Positions 32,396 to 41,143 of a stretch of 64,000 nt of DNA are shown one piece after another. The notes beneath the pieces are model-generated. The model saw only the letters and a list, made by a program, of their open reading frames with translations. It was not told where the DNA came from and did no database searches. The stretch spans positions 1,612,001-1,676,000 of the forward strand of contig CBDFFW010000001.1 in NCBI GenBank assembly GCA_965246945.1, read 5' to 3'. The stretch's first letter is position 1. Each line of letters begins with the position of its first letter. The position numbers and the translations under genes are program-made. Origin of the DNA: CBDFFW01 sp965246945. GTDB taxonomy: Bacteria > Pseudomonadota > Alphaproteobacteria > UBA11073.

Positions 32396-32890
32396 TTACT
32401 GCCGCCAGGAATTCAGGTTATCGGCTTCGCGCGAGAATAGAATACAGACCAGGGTGAATAACAGGCGCGCAGTTTCAAAATCGATGGTGAATTCTTCTTT
32501 TACCACCGTGCGCAGCATTTCAGCGCCTTCATTGTGCAGGCCGCGGCGGCCCATATCCAACGCCTCGGCGCGGTACAGCACCCCATGCCCGACAGCGCTT
32601 TGATGGCTTTGCACCATCAGCGCATAATCCCGCAAAATGGGGCGCAAGGGATTAAGTGAGATAATACTGGTTAACCGTTCGGCCGGCATGGGGCTTTCGG
32701 TGATGATGAATAAGCGCGGACCGGTTGTCAGCAGGCTGAGCTGATGCGGGCCAGGGGCGGCATCAACCCGTTTTAAATCGCCCGCCTGGCACAATTCCCG
32801 CACCGCCTGTTCGGCATCGGCCTGGCCAGTGGCATCCAATAACTGCCACACATTCGGCGGCAATAAAATATTGGCGATGCGGTTCGACAT
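32396..32890 (-). CDS. UPF0262 family protein
   Basis: The 164-residue protein carries the family signature YRAEALDMGRRGLHNEGAEML, followed by IDFETARLLFTLVCIL. UPF0262 proteins are largely confined to Alphaproteobacteria and have no established function. No signal peptide is present, so it should be cytoplasmic. It lies 12 bases downstream of the signal peptidase gene on the same strand and is probably co-transcribed with it. Confidence 0.88.
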   Translation of the reverse strand: MSNRIANILLPPNVWQLLDATGQADAEQAVRELCQAGDLKRVDAAPGPHQLSLLTTGPRLFIITESPMPAERLTSIISLNPLRPILRDYALMVQSHQSAVGHGVLYRAEALDMGRRGLHNEGAEMLRTVVKEEFTIDFETARLLFTLVCILFSREADNLNSWRQ

Positions 32891-32902
32891 TGATGGGTAG
32901 CT

Positions 32903-33784
32903 CTAATTATCATTCAGTTTGGTCAGGATACGGCTGAACCGCAAATGGCTCGGCCATTTCCATAATTCCCAAGGCTGTGCATTGCCAAGCGAGAAAAACA
33001 ATAACTTGGCCGGACCAACCAAATTTTCTTCCGGTACAAAGCCAACATAGTTACTGCTGTTATAACGCTTTTCCGCAATTTCCTGATTGACGCGGCTGTC
33101 CTGCGAATGATCGCGGTTATCACCCATCATGAAATAATATCCGCTAGGTACTTTGTATTCTTGCGTATCGTCCAACGCCTCATGATCGCTTTTTTCAACG
33201 ATGTGATGTTCAACCCCATTAGGCAGCGTTTCGATATATTCGTGCAAAATTTCGGGTTTGCTATCAAACGAACTATCCCACTTATAATCGTCTTTAACCA
33301 AACGGCGCGGCACCATTTTATCGTTGATATATAAACGGCCTTCTTTCACCTGAATACGGTCGCCGGGCAGGCCGATCACGCGTTTGATATAATCAATGCG
33401 CGGATCGCTGGTTAGTTTGAATACCACCACATCACCGCGTGCGGGCCGCGGCGCAGTTTCTCCTAAACCGATACGGCCTGGGAAAGTGAGAAAGCCATAG
33501 CCAATGGAGCGCGCGCTGTAACCATAACTCGGTTTCGTTACAAACAGATAATCCCCTTCCAACAACGTCGGCACCATGGAGCCTGATGGGATGCTGAATG
33601 GTTCGACCACCAAGGCACGGATCAGCAGCGCCAGCATGATGGCCCAAAAGATACTTTTGATATTTTCTTCCAAGCTAGATTCTGGCTTGCGCTTGCTTTT
33701 GGCGCGCGTAATCTCCGGTGATTTTTGCGCGGCCCGCGCGGCGGCCATATCATCCAGATCTTGAAGAGGGGGTAAATTATCCAC
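32903..33784 (-). CDS. lepB: Signal peptidase I
   Basis: LepB cleaves signal peptides on the outer face of the inner membrane. The 293-residue protein has a charged 40-residue N-terminus, a membrane helix (IFWAIMLALLIRALVV), the catalytic Ser (S69, PSGSMVPTLLEGDYL), and the catalytic Lys (K134, DYIKRVIGLPGD). The late box is YFMMGDNRDHSQDSR. Length is typical. Upstream lies a dsbA-like gene and downstream UPF0262, all on one strand. Confidence 0.97.
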   Translation of the reverse strand: MDNLPPLQDLDDMAAARAAQKSPEITRAKSKRKPESSLEENIKSIFWAIMLALLIRALVVEPFSIPSGSMVPTLLEGDYLFVTKPSYGYSARSIGYGFLTFPGRIGLGETAPRPARGDVVVFKLTSDPRIDYIKRVIGLPGDRIQVKEGRLYINDKMVPRRLVKDDYKWDSSFDSKPEILHEYIETLPNGVEHHIVEKSDHEALDDTQEYKVPSGYYFMMGDNRDHSQDSRVNQEIAEKRYNSSNYVGFVPEENLVGPAKLLFFSLGNAQPWELWKWPSHLRFSRILTKLNDN

Positions 33785-33828
33785 GTGTCTTTTGATAAAG
33801 TGATCCGGTTAATGAAACAAGCTTCTGC

Positions 33829-34407
33829 TTATTTTTTGCTGAGCTGATTGACCAGATCAGTAAATTTCTCCACCGATTGTTCGCCTTGCAAGGTGGCGGC
33901 ACCTTTATTGAAGATAAAGGTTGGGGTGGCTTTCACATCGCGATGCTGCGTGGCCTCTAACCGCTGAGCTGCAATGGCATCGGCCAAAGCTTTATCTTTT
34001 AAACAGCTATCCGCTTCTTGCGTGGTTAACCCGGCCAATACGGCATAATTTTTGACCACTTGCTGCGGGTCTTTGGCCAGCGCCCATTGCTGAAAATTTT
34101 GATAGAGCAACTCGATAAACGGATAAAACTGCGCTTCCGGCACGCAGTAACTCAATTGCGCTGCTTCCAATGCCGGCCGGTCCATCGGGAAATGATGAAA
34201 AACAAAACGCGCTTTGCCGGTATCCACCAGCTGCTTCTTCACCTCCGGCCAGGTTTTATTCGTGAAATCCGCACAATGCGTGCAGGTGAGAGAGGCGTAT
34301 TCATCAATCACCACCGGCGCATCCGGTTTTCCGATTGACCGTTCAGGCAGTTCTTTGGCAATAGCCGGTAAAGCAAATAATAAAGCGAGAAATGCGTAAC
34401 GAAGCAT
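33829..34407 (-). CDS. DsbA-family periplasmic thioredoxin-fold protein
   Basis: The 192-residue protein has a cleavable signal peptide (MLRYAFLALLFALPAIAKE). Near residue 42 it has the redox motif TCTHC (C42-T-H-C45), then a helical insertion and the cis-Pro loop (VKATPTFIFNKG). It belongs to the DsbA/ScsC/BdbD-like group that oxidises or isomerises disulfides outside the cytoplasm. CTHC differs from the CPHC of E. coli DsbA. It precedes lepB on the same strand, 44 bases away. Confidence 0.88.
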   Translation of the reverse strand: MLRYAFLALLFALPAIAKELPERSIGKPDAPVVIDEYASLTCTHCADFTNKTWPEVKKQLVDTGKARFVFHHFPMDRPALEAAQLSYCVPEAQFYPFIELLYQNFQQWALAKDPQQVVKNYAVLAGLTTQEADSCLKDKALADAIAAQRLEATQHRDVKATPTFIFNKGAATLQGEQSVEKFTDLVNQLSKK

Positions 34408-34462
34408 AGCCGCAGCATAAACCGATTTTATTTCCGCTCAAGTTAAACGCGTGTAATTACTT

Positions 34463-35269
34463 TTATTTCTGGCACTTTGCACAGAAAAATGTGCTGCGGC
34501 CGGCCTGGCGGATTTGATGGATGGGCTGGCCGCATTTGACACAAGGTTCGCCCGTACGGCCGTAAACCTTGAATTGTTTTTGAAACCAGCCGAGTTCACC
34601 GGTGGTGTGCACATAATCCCGCAAGCTGCTGCCACCGGCATCGATGGAGGCATTTAGTACTTGTTTAATCGCTGGCACCAGCCGTTTGGCTTCCGGCAAG
34701 GTGAGCGACTTGGCCGGCCGTTCGGGATGAATGCGCGCGGTAAATAGCGCTTCGCACACATAAATATTGCCCAAGCCCGCAATACGATTTTGATCAAGCA
34801 GTGCACTTTTGATGGGCTGACCGGTCTGCATCACTTGCTGCAACGCGACTGATGTTAAATCATCACCCAAAGGCTCCAACCCCAATTTGGCAAAGCGCGG
34901 GGCATTGGGGCTAACTATCGTTGCTTCCCCAAATTTACGTGGGTCGTGCAAGACAATAACCGAACCCGCACTGGTATAAAGCAACAAATGATCATGTTTT
35001 TGCGGGATGTAATCGGCTGGAAAATGGCAGAGCCGCCCGCTCATCCCCAAATGCAAACAGAGATTTTGGCCATTTTTAAAGGTCAGCCAGATGTATTTGG
35101 CGCGCCGTTCCACGGCAGTGATTTTATGCCCCGTCAACCTCTGCAAGGCCGGTATGTCCAAAACCCAGCGCAATTTGTGCGTATTAACCACCACACGCTT
35201 CAGTATTTTATGCAGCAAAAACGGCCGCACCCCGCGCACCGTGGTTTCAACTTCCGGTAATTCTGGCAT
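34463..35269 (-). CDS. mutM: Formamidopyrimidine-DNA glycosylase
   Basis: MutM removes oxidised purines such as 8-oxoguanine from DNA. The 268-residue protein begins with the catalytic MPELPEVETTVRG (P2 and E3), has the CLHLGMSGRL segment with the conserved catalytic-loop residues, and ends with the zinc finger PCVKCGQPIHQIRQAGRSTFFCAKCQ. Length is typical. It is separated from the divergent lipoprotein gene by a short promoter region; in many alphaproteobacteria it is divergent from ubiE, which is the next gene but one here. Confidence 0.97.
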   Translation of the reverse strand: MPELPEVETTVRGVRPFLLHKILKRVVVNTHKLRWVLDIPALQRLTGHKITAVERRAKYIWLTFKNGQNLCLHLGMSGRLCHFPADYIPQKHDHLLLYTSAGSVIVLHDPRKFGEATIVSPNAPRFAKLGLEPLGDDLTSVALQQVMQTGQPIKSALLDQNRIAGLGNIYVCEALFTARIHPERPAKSLTLPEAKRLVPAIKQVLNASIDAGGSSLRDYVHTTGELGWFQKQFKVYGRTGEPCVKCGQPIHQIRQAGRSTFFCAKCQK

Positions 35270-35333
35270 GTAACTATTGCCTTAAGTGTTTGTGCGTTAT
35301 AGATCTAGGTAAGACTTACTTAAGAGGATAACA

Positions 35334-35993
35334 ATGACTATTAGATTTAAACCTACCCAACGTGTCTCTGCGTTTCTTCTAATAGGTGGTTTTGTCTTAG
35401 CCGGTTGCAGTAAAGATACCAGTTTTAAGGCCGAAGCAGGCGATCAAACCGGCAAAGCGGGCATTACTGTTAATACTGGAGCAGCGGCCAATCCGGTACC
35501 GCAAGCAACCCCTACATCGCAAATTATTTATGTTCCTGTGCCAGCTGCCTCAGCGGTGACGGTCGCAGCAACACCAGAACTATCTACTGCACCTTCCGTT
35601 ATAACAGCATCACCAACGCCACGCGTTGCCGCAAGTACAGCACCAACCAAATTACCGGTTGTTATTGTTGATGTAAAAAGCGATTTTGATCGATTATTTC
35701 AAGGACAAGAAAGGCGCGATATTGGATTTCCAGGCCCAGAAAGTTACCGCTATAATCGTATTGTTAACGAACTGTTAAACTTGAAAGAAAACCGTGTTAA
35801 ATTAGTTAAATTGGCACAAACAAATCCAACATTGTATCGGCAAACTTTAGAAGGTTTAAAAGATTCTGTTTTTTGTGGCGGCCTAGGTTGTTTTGATCCA
35901 AAAGCCAATGACACCGTATCGAAAGCTGGCTTCGATGAACATACTTTTAAGCCAACTGGCCCTAGTTTTTTTGGCACAAGTCCTTCCCAATAA
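35334..35993 (+). CDS. Small outer-envelope lipoprotein
   Basis: The 219-residue protein has a signal peptide with a lipobox (LLIGGFVLAGCSKD, Cys at residue 25). A Pro/Thr/Ala-rich, disordered linker of about 90 residues follows (VPVPAASAVTVAATPELSTAP). The C-terminal part is compact with two Cys (DSVFCGGLGCFDPKAND) that may form a disulfide. I do not recognise the family. An AAGAGGATAACAATG start region, with AGAGG as ribosome site, is visible. It stands between mutM and ubiE. Confidence 0.7.
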   Translation: MTIRFKPTQRVSAFLLIGGFVLAGCSKDTSFKAEAGDQTGKAGITVNTGAAANPVPQATPTSQIIYVPVPAASAVTVAATPELSTAPSVITASPTPRVAASTAPTKLPVVIVDVKSDFDRLFQGQERRDIGFPGPESYRYNRIVNELLNLKENRVKLVKLAQTNPTLYRQTLEGLKDSVFCGGLGCFDPKANDTVSKAGFDEHTFKPTGPSFFGTSPSQ

Positions 35994-36018
35994 TTAGTGA
36001 TTAAATTATTCTAATTTT

Positions 36019-36786
36019 GTGAAAGAATCTATTCAAAATATCGCTCAAAATCACGCACAAGCGTTTGGCGAAAAGCACGTCACGCCAGCTGAAAAAACGG
36101 CTGGTGTACGGGCGGTTTTTAACCGCGTGGCGGGTAAATATGATGTGATGAATGATGCAATGTCGCTTGGAGCGCATCGTATCTGGAAACAGTTATTTGT
36201 GTATGATGTCGCCCCGAAAAGTGACGAACAGATTCTGGATGTGGCAGGCGGCACTGGCGATATCAGCCGCTTGCTGTATAGCAGTACCCGCGGGCAAGCG
36301 AAAATAACAGTCTGCGATCCCAGTTTGGCGATGATGAAAATCGGCCGCCAGCGCAGCCTGGCCCGCGGCATCACTGTCATTGATTGGGTAGAAGGCATGG
36401 CTGAAAAATTGCCATTTAGCGACGCGCAATTTGATGCCTACACCATTTCATTCGGCCTGCGGAATGTGACTGATTTAGCGGTCGGCTTGCGCGAGGCTTA
36501 CCGTGTATTAAAACCAGGCGGCCGCTTTTTCTGTATGGAATTCACGCAGGTCGAAACGCCATGGCTGGCGGCGCTTTACCGCGCCTACAACCGCTATGCC
36601 CTGCCCGCGTTGGGTCAGCTATTGGCGCAAGATGCAGAAAGTTATCAATATCTGGCCGAAAGCATTGCGCGTTTTCCCAACGCCGACGCACTTACTACAT
36701 TAATCGCACAGGCTGGCTTCACCAATACTCGGCATCATTTTTTAAGCGGCGGGATTGTGGCAATTCATTCTGCATACAAAAAATGA
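36019..36786 (+). CDS. ubiE: Ubiquinone/menaquinone biosynthesis C-methyltransferase
   Basis: UbiE methylates C5 of 2-octaprenyl-6-methoxy-benzoquinol (and demethylmenaquinone). The 255-residue protein starts at GTG. Its family motifs are VFNRVAGKYDVMNDAMSLGAHRIWK and the SAM loop LDVAGGTGDISRLL near residue 74. YTISFGLRNVTDLAVGLREAYRVLKPGG follows, then LLSGGIVAIH at the end. In many alphaproteobacteria ubiB follows; here an unrelated AT-rich gene does. Confidence 0.96.
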   Translation: MKESIQNIAQNHAQAFGEKHVTPAEKTAGVRAVFNRVAGKYDVMNDAMSLGAHRIWKQLFVYDVAPKSDEQILDVAGGTGDISRLLYSSTRGQAKITVCDPSLAMMKIGRQRSLARGITVIDWVEGMAEKLPFSDAQFDAYTISFGLRNVTDLAVGLREAYRVLKPGGRFFCMEFTQVETPWLAALYRAYNRYALPALGQLLAQDAESYQYLAESIARFPNADALTTLIAQAGFTNTRHHFLSGGIVAIHSAYKK

Positions 36787-36832
36787 TTGCTTTAAAAATA
36801 GTTGCATACAAATCTATTTATGGAAGGTCGAT

Positions 36833-37345
36833 ATGACAGAAGATACAGCTAAAACACGCATTATTTTTGTAGGTGTGGAACGCCATAAATCATTATATGG
36901 TCAGGGTTTAAAAGCTCCCCACACGGAATTTATGTGTTATGTGCAATTACCACAATCAGAATCTTATGAACAAGTATCTGGGCAAGGATTGCGTCTAATG
37001 ATAACGGCTAATGTTACTAAATTGGATGGAACAAAATTATTTGATGGCAAAAATCCAATTTTAGTTGTTTCAGCTGCTAAAGCTTTAATTTCAGCGCCAA
37101 CTAGAGAACATCAAATTCAAATCGCTAGCCGAATTCAAAATATTGAATTTCAAATGAGTTTACCTTACTTGAAATTTGAAAAAGGTATCAATCCTGAAGA
37201 ATTTTATGTTCGCGCTGATGCAGTAGAGCAATATGTAGGAGCCAGTCATAAACTTAATATTCCAGGTACGCACGATTATGCTCGAGGTATTATTGCGACT
37301 AGAGGCTATGATTTTGATGGTATTCCAATTCCTGCATCATTTTAG
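36833..37345 (+). CDS. Uncharacterised AT-rich gene
   Basis: The 170-residue protein (start MTEDTAKTRIIFVGVERHKS, with GGAAGG as ribosome site six bases ahead) shows no motif that I know. It is mixed alpha/beta, with no signal peptide or membrane helix. Its codon use favours A/T-ending codons, unlike ubiE and coaBC on either side, which suggests a recent arrival. It sits where ubiB would be expected. Confidence 0.55.
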   Translation: MTEDTAKTRIIFVGVERHKSLYGQGLKAPHTEFMCYVQLPQSESYEQVSGQGLRLMITANVTKLDGTKLFDGKNPILVVSAAKALISAPTREHQIQIASRIQNIEFQMSLPYLKFEKGINPEEFYVRADAVEQYVGASHKLNIPGTHDYARGIIATRGYDFDGIPIPASF

Positions 37346-37382
37346 TATTTATGTAAAATGATCATGTGCTAATATGTAATTA

Positions 37383-38615
37383 TTGAAAATTCTTCTTATC
37401 ATCACTGGCGGGGTGGCGGCTTATAAGGCGCTTGAGCTGATCCGCCGGTTGCGTGATGCTGGCTGCGAAGTTGTGCCGGTCTTAACCGCAGGGGCCAAGC
37501 AGTTTATTACGCCGCTGTCAGTGGCCAGTTTGGCGCAGCATAAAGTTTACGATGATTTATGGTCGCTGACCGACGAAGCAGAAATGGGCCATATTCGCCT
37601 GGCCCGCGAAACCGATCTGGTTTTAGTCACCCCAGCGACAGCGCATTTCATGGCCAAAATGGCCCTTGGCTTGGCCGATGATTTGGCGAGCACATTATGC
37701 CTAGCTACCGATAAGCCCATTTTCATTGCTCCCGCCATGAACCCGGTGATGTGGGCCGCACCGGCCACGCAAGCGAATGTGCAAACCCTGCAAGCGCGGG
37801 GTGTGCAGTTTATAGGTCCAACCGGCGGCGATATGGCTTGCGGTGAAAATGGTGAAGGCCGTTTGGCGGAAATTGATGCAATTGTCACAGCTGTGTTGTC
37901 ATCCTCAACGCGCAGCGTGAGGGATCTCAGTAACAAAATGGCTCCCCGTGCCGATGGCGCGAAGATGACAACAATTTTGCAAGGCAAACATGTGCTGGTC
38001 ACCACTGGCCCGACGCAAGAGGCCATTGATCCCGTGCGTTATCTTACCAATCATTCCAGCGGCAAACAGGGTGTGGCTATTGCCGTGGCTTTGGAGACTG
38101 CGGGTGCGCAGGTTACTCTGGTGCACGGCCCGCTGCAAATCGCTGTGCCCAATGGTATTAAATCCATACCTGTAACCACCGCCAAAGAAATGCTGGCTGC
38201 TTGCGAGACTGCCTTGCCCGCCGATATCGCCATTTGCGCAGCGGCAGTGAGCGATTGGCAGGCCGAAGTCGCGCCGCAAAAATTGAAAAAGCGCAACGGC
38301 GAAAATACCTTAACCATGCAATTGCAGCAAACGCCTGATATTCTCGCCGCGCTTAGCCAGCACCCAACACTGCGCCCCAAAATCGTGATCGGCTTTGCGG
38401 CGGAAACCGATGATTTGCTGGCCAATGCCCAAGGTAAACTGATGCGTAAAGGCTGTGATGCGCTTATCGCCAATCAGGCTGGCGCGGTTTTTGGCAGTGA
38501 TGATAATGAGATCTGGTTTTTAACCCCTCATGCCGCACCCCAACACTGGCCTCGCCAAAGCAAACAGGCAATTGCCGAACGCTTGGTCGCCGCCATTATT
38601 CAACAGCTTGCTTGA
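37383..38615 (+). CDS. coaBC: Phosphopantothenoylcysteine synthase/decarboxylase with in-frame palindromic insert
   Basis: The 410-residue bifunctional enzyme makes 4'-phosphopantetheine for CoA. It starts at TTG (MKILLIITGGVAAYKALELI). The CoaC half has FIAPAMNPVMWAAPAT and CGENGEGRLAEID (catalytic Cys). The CoaB half starts near residue 200 (VLVTTGPTQEAIDPVRYLTNHSSGKQG) and has the AAVSDW and KLKKR motifs. Between them about 23 residues (SSTRSVRDLSNKMAPRADGAK and flanks) are not expected and are encoded by a palindromic element. The reading frame is kept. Confidence 0.96.
   Translation: MKILLIITGGVAAYKALELIRRLRDAGCEVVPVLTAGAKQFITPLSVASLAQHKVYDDLWSLTDEAEMGHIRLARETDLVLVTPATAHFMAKMALGLADDLASTLCLATDKPIFIAPAMNPVMWAAPATQANVQTLQARGVQFIGPTGGDMACGENGEGRLAEIDAIVTAVLSSSTRSVRDLSNKMAPRADGAKMTTILQGKHVLVTTGPTQEAIDPVRYLTNHSSGKQGVAIAVALETAGAQVTLVHGPLQIAVPNGIKSIPVTTAKEMLAACETALPADIAICAAAVSDWQAEVAPQKLKKRNGENTLTMQLQQTPDILAALSQHPTLRPKIVIGFAAETDDLLANAQGKLMRKGCDALIANQAGAVFGSDDNEIWFLTPHAAPQHWPRQSKQAIAERLVAAIIQQLA
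37898..37969. repeat. 72-bp palindromic element in frame within coaBC
   Basis: The segment begins GTCATCCTCAACGCGCAGCG followed by TGAGGGATCTCAGTAAC, and ends GCGCGAAGATGAC, the same GTCAT...ATGAC ends as the intergenic elements. The left arm folds (CCTCAACGC with GCGTGAGG). The right arm is worn. At 72 bp, 24 codons, it keeps the frame and falls at the CoaC/CoaB linker, where extra residues are tolerated. Confidence 0.75.
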
Positions 38616-38648
38616 TCTTGAGCGCGGCAATTGCCACATTCAAAGCAA

Positions 38649-39188
38649 ATGAATACTGAAACCATGCATTCCACCACGGTGATCGCCGTGAAAAAAGACG
38701 GGCAGACGGTGATTGCGGCCGATGGGCAGGTATCGCTGGGCCCGACCATCATCAAAGATAATGCGCGCAAGGTGCGCCGCCTGGCTGGTGATAAAGTGAT
38801 TGCCGGTTTTGCCGGAGCAACCGCCGATGCATTTACGCTATTTGAACGCTTGGAAAAAAAGCTGGAGCAATATCCCACCCAGCTGCTGCGTGCCTGTGTG
38901 GAGCTGGCCAAAGACTGGCGGACCGACCGTTATTTGCGCAAACTGGAAGCATTATTACTGGTCGCCGATAAAGAAACGCTGCTGATGATCACCGGCAATG
39001 GCGATGTGATTGAACCCAGCGATGGGTTGATGGCCATCGGCAGTGGCGGCAACTACGCGCTATCCGCTGGCCGCGCATTATATGATCTGGAAGGCCACAC
39101 CGCCGAAGCCATCGCCCGCCGCGCCCTCAAAATCGCAGGTGAGATTTGCGTATATACCAACCATAATGTGACGCTGGAGGAAATTTGA
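38649..39188 (+). CDS. hslV: ATP-dependent protease subunit HslV
   Basis: HslV is the proteasome-like peptidase of the HslUV complex. The mature enzyme begins with a Thr, here in HSTTVIAVKKDGQTVIAADGQ. I start at MNTETMHSTT; MHSTT five codons later is the other possibility, and both leave a short propeptide. The chain continues LGPTIIKDNARKVRRL and GSGGNYALSAGRAL, and is of normal length. hslU follows after 53 bases. Confidence 0.95.
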   Translation: MNTETMHSTTVIAVKKDGQTVIAADGQVSLGPTIIKDNARKVRRLAGDKVIAGFAGATADAFTLFERLEKKLEQYPTQLLRACVELAKDWRTDRYLRKLEALLLVADKETLLMITGNGDVIEPSDGLMAIGSGGNYALSAGRALYDLEGHTAEAIARRALKIAGEICVYTNHNVTLEEI

Positions 39189-39241
39189 TTCTTAGCACGC
39201 AGAATTTGTAATCGGAAACAAAGGTTAATACATTGCATCTA

Positions 39242-40558
39242 ATGCAATCCTTAACGCCCAAACACATCGTCGCGGAATTAGACCGGTTTATTGTCGGGCA
39301 AAATGCGGCCAAAAAAGCGGTGGCGCTAGCGCTGCGTAATCGCTGGCGGCGGATGAGCCTGCCGGAAGATCTGCGCGCGGAGGTAACGCCGAAAAATATT
39401 TTGATGATTGGACCGACAGGTGTAGGGAAAACGGAAATTGCGCGCCGTTTGGCCAAACTGGCCGATGCACCGTTTATTAAAGTGGAAGCGACAAAATTTA
39501 CCGAAGTGGGTTATGTGGGCCGCGATGTGGATAGCATTATCCGCGATTTGCTCGATAACGCGATTATTCAAAAGCGTGCACAACAACGCCGCAGTGTCGA
39601 AGAACAGGCCAAGGAAGCAACCCTTAACCGCATTATTGAGGCACTGGTTGGCGCGCAGGCCAGCCCAGCCACGCGGGACAGCTTTCGCAAAAAACTGGAT
39701 GCCGGCGAATTGGAAGATACCGAAATTGAAGTAGAAGTGAATGATAATGGCAGTTCGGCCCTGCCCACTTTTGATATTCCTGGGATGCCAGGCGCGCAAA
39801 TGGGCATGCTAAATATCGGTGATATGCTGGGCAAGGCGCTCGGCACCCGCACGCGCCGCCGCAAGCTAACCGTAGCGCAAGCGCGTGAAGTATTGGCGAC
39901 CGAAGAAGCCGATAAATTGTTGGATGAAGAAAAACTAATTAGCGAAGCCAAAACCCTGGTTGAACAAAACGGCATTGTGTTTTTGGATGAGGTCGACAAA
40001 ATTGCCGCGCGCAGCGAAGGCCGCAGTGGCGGCGGTGATGTCTCCCGCGAAGGCGTACAGCGCGATTTACTGCCGCTGATTGAAGGCACGACCGTGAGCA
40101 CCAAGCACGGCCCGGTGCAAACTGATCATATTTTATTCATCGCTTCCGGCGCATTTCATGTGTCTAAACCATCCGACTTATTGCCGGAATTGCAAGGCCG
40201 CCTGCCAATCCGTGTGGAATTAGAAGCCTTGAAGGTGGACGATTTTAAACGCATTTTGATTGAGCCTGAACATAGCCTGCTGAAGCAATATATCGCGTTG
40301 TTAGATGTAGAGGGCGTGACGTTGACGGTGGAACCGGCCGCCGTGGACGCGCTGGCGCAACTGGCATTTGATATCAATAACAGCGTCGAAAATATTGGGG
40401 CGCGGCGTTTGCATACGGTGCTGGAAAAATTGCTGGAAGATATCAGCTTTAATGCCAGCGAACGCGGCGGCGAAGCGATTACGATTGATGAGCCATATGT
40501 GCAAGAACGCCTGGCCGAACTGGCGAAAAACACCGATTTAAGCCGGTATGTTTTGTGA
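39242..40558 (+). CDS. hslU: ATP-dependent protease ATPase subunit HslU
   Basis: HslU is the AAA+ unfoldase partner of HslV. The 438-residue protein starts MQSLTPKHIVAELDRFIVGQ and has Walker A IGPTGVGKTEIARRLA (residues 56-71), followed by EATKFTEVGYVGRDVDSI (pore GYVG loop). The I domain follows (about residues 110-230), then Walker B GIVFLDEVDKIAAR and the sensor region ending ENIGARRLHTVLEKLLEDISF. The C-terminus (DLSRYVL) is the tail that docks into HslV. Confidence 0.97.
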   Translation: MQSLTPKHIVAELDRFIVGQNAAKKAVALALRNRWRRMSLPEDLRAEVTPKNILMIGPTGVGKTEIARRLAKLADAPFIKVEATKFTEVGYVGRDVDSIIRDLLDNAIIQKRAQQRRSVEEQAKEATLNRIIEALVGAQASPATRDSFRKKLDAGELEDTEIEVEVNDNGSSALPTFDIPGMPGAQMGMLNIGDMLGKALGTRTRRRKLTVAQAREVLATEEADKLLDEEKLISEAKTLVEQNGIVFLDEVDKIAARSEGRSGGGDVSREGVQRDLLPLIEGTTVSTKHGPVQTDHILFIASGAFHVSKPSDLLPELQGRLPIRVELEALKVDDFKRILIEPEHSLLKQYIALLDVEGVTLTVEPAAVDALAQLAFDINNSVENIGARRLHTVLEKLLEDISFNASERGGEAITIDEPYVQERLAELAKNTDLSRYVL

Positions 40559-40575
40559 TTGCACTGGCGCGCTAA

Positions 40576-40717
40576 CCCTCCCCTTGCGGGAGGGTCGAAA
40601 AAATGTTTTGCATTTTTTCGGGGTGGGGGCTGGGCTAACGGCCCCCCACACACCAAGTTTTTCTAAATTCACTATGTTCATTAAGAAAAACTATCCTCTC
40701 CCGCAAAGGGAGAGGTA
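40576..40717. repeat. 142-bp palindromic element, CCTCTCCC family
   Basis: The left end folds as CCCTCCCCTTGCGGGAGGG, and the right end (CCTCTCCCGCAAAGGGAGAGG in outline) also folds. The internal run TTTTTCTAAATTCACTATGT with AAGAAAAACTATCCTCTCCC matches the element near 30.1 kb. It lies between hslU and tsaE, and its last base is directly followed by the tsaE GTG. Confidence 0.85.
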
Positions 40718-41143
40718 GTGGTCGCTCTAATAGCTACCAATGGCGAAGCAGAAACGTGTAGCTGGGCAGCAGCTTTTGCGGCTGGTTTGCACGCGCCATC
40801 GTTAGTTTTTCTACATGGTGAATTAGGGATGGGTAAAAGCGTGATTGCCCGCACCATTATTCAAACATTAAACGGTGCGCCGGATTTAATTGTGCCAAGC
40901 CCGACTTTCACATTGGTACAATCTTACGATACCGCACAAGGGACAATCTGGCATTACGATCTATATCGTTTAAGTGACAGCGATGAAATTTGGGAATTGG
41001 CATGGGAGGAAGCATTGCAGGGCATCACCCTGGTCGAATGGTCGGAGCGCCTGGCGGGCCGTTTCAACCCTGATTATGATATAACTTTAACGCTTGGCGA
41101 CACCGCAGACGAACGTATAATTGAATCACTTCGCCATGGCTGA
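40718..41143 (+). CDS. tsaE: tRNA threonylcarbamoyladenosine biosynthesis ATPase TsaE
   Basis: TsaE is the ATPase of the TsaBDE complex that makes t6A37 on tRNAs. The 141-residue protein has Walker A GELGMGKSVIAR near residue 34, the IVPSPTFTLVQSYD motif near 63, and HYDLYRLSDSDEIWELAWEEAL. The GTG start lies at the very edge of the palindromic element, so the ribosome site must be within it (AGAGG eight bases upstream). The end overlaps murU by eight bases. Confidence 0.93.
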   Translation: MVALIATNGEAETCSWAAAFAAGLHAPSLVFLHGELGMGKSVIARTIIQTLNGAPDLIVPSPTFTLVQSYDTAQGTIWHYDLYRLSDSDEIWELAWEEALQGITLVEWSERLAGRFNPDYDITLTLGDTADERIIESLRHG

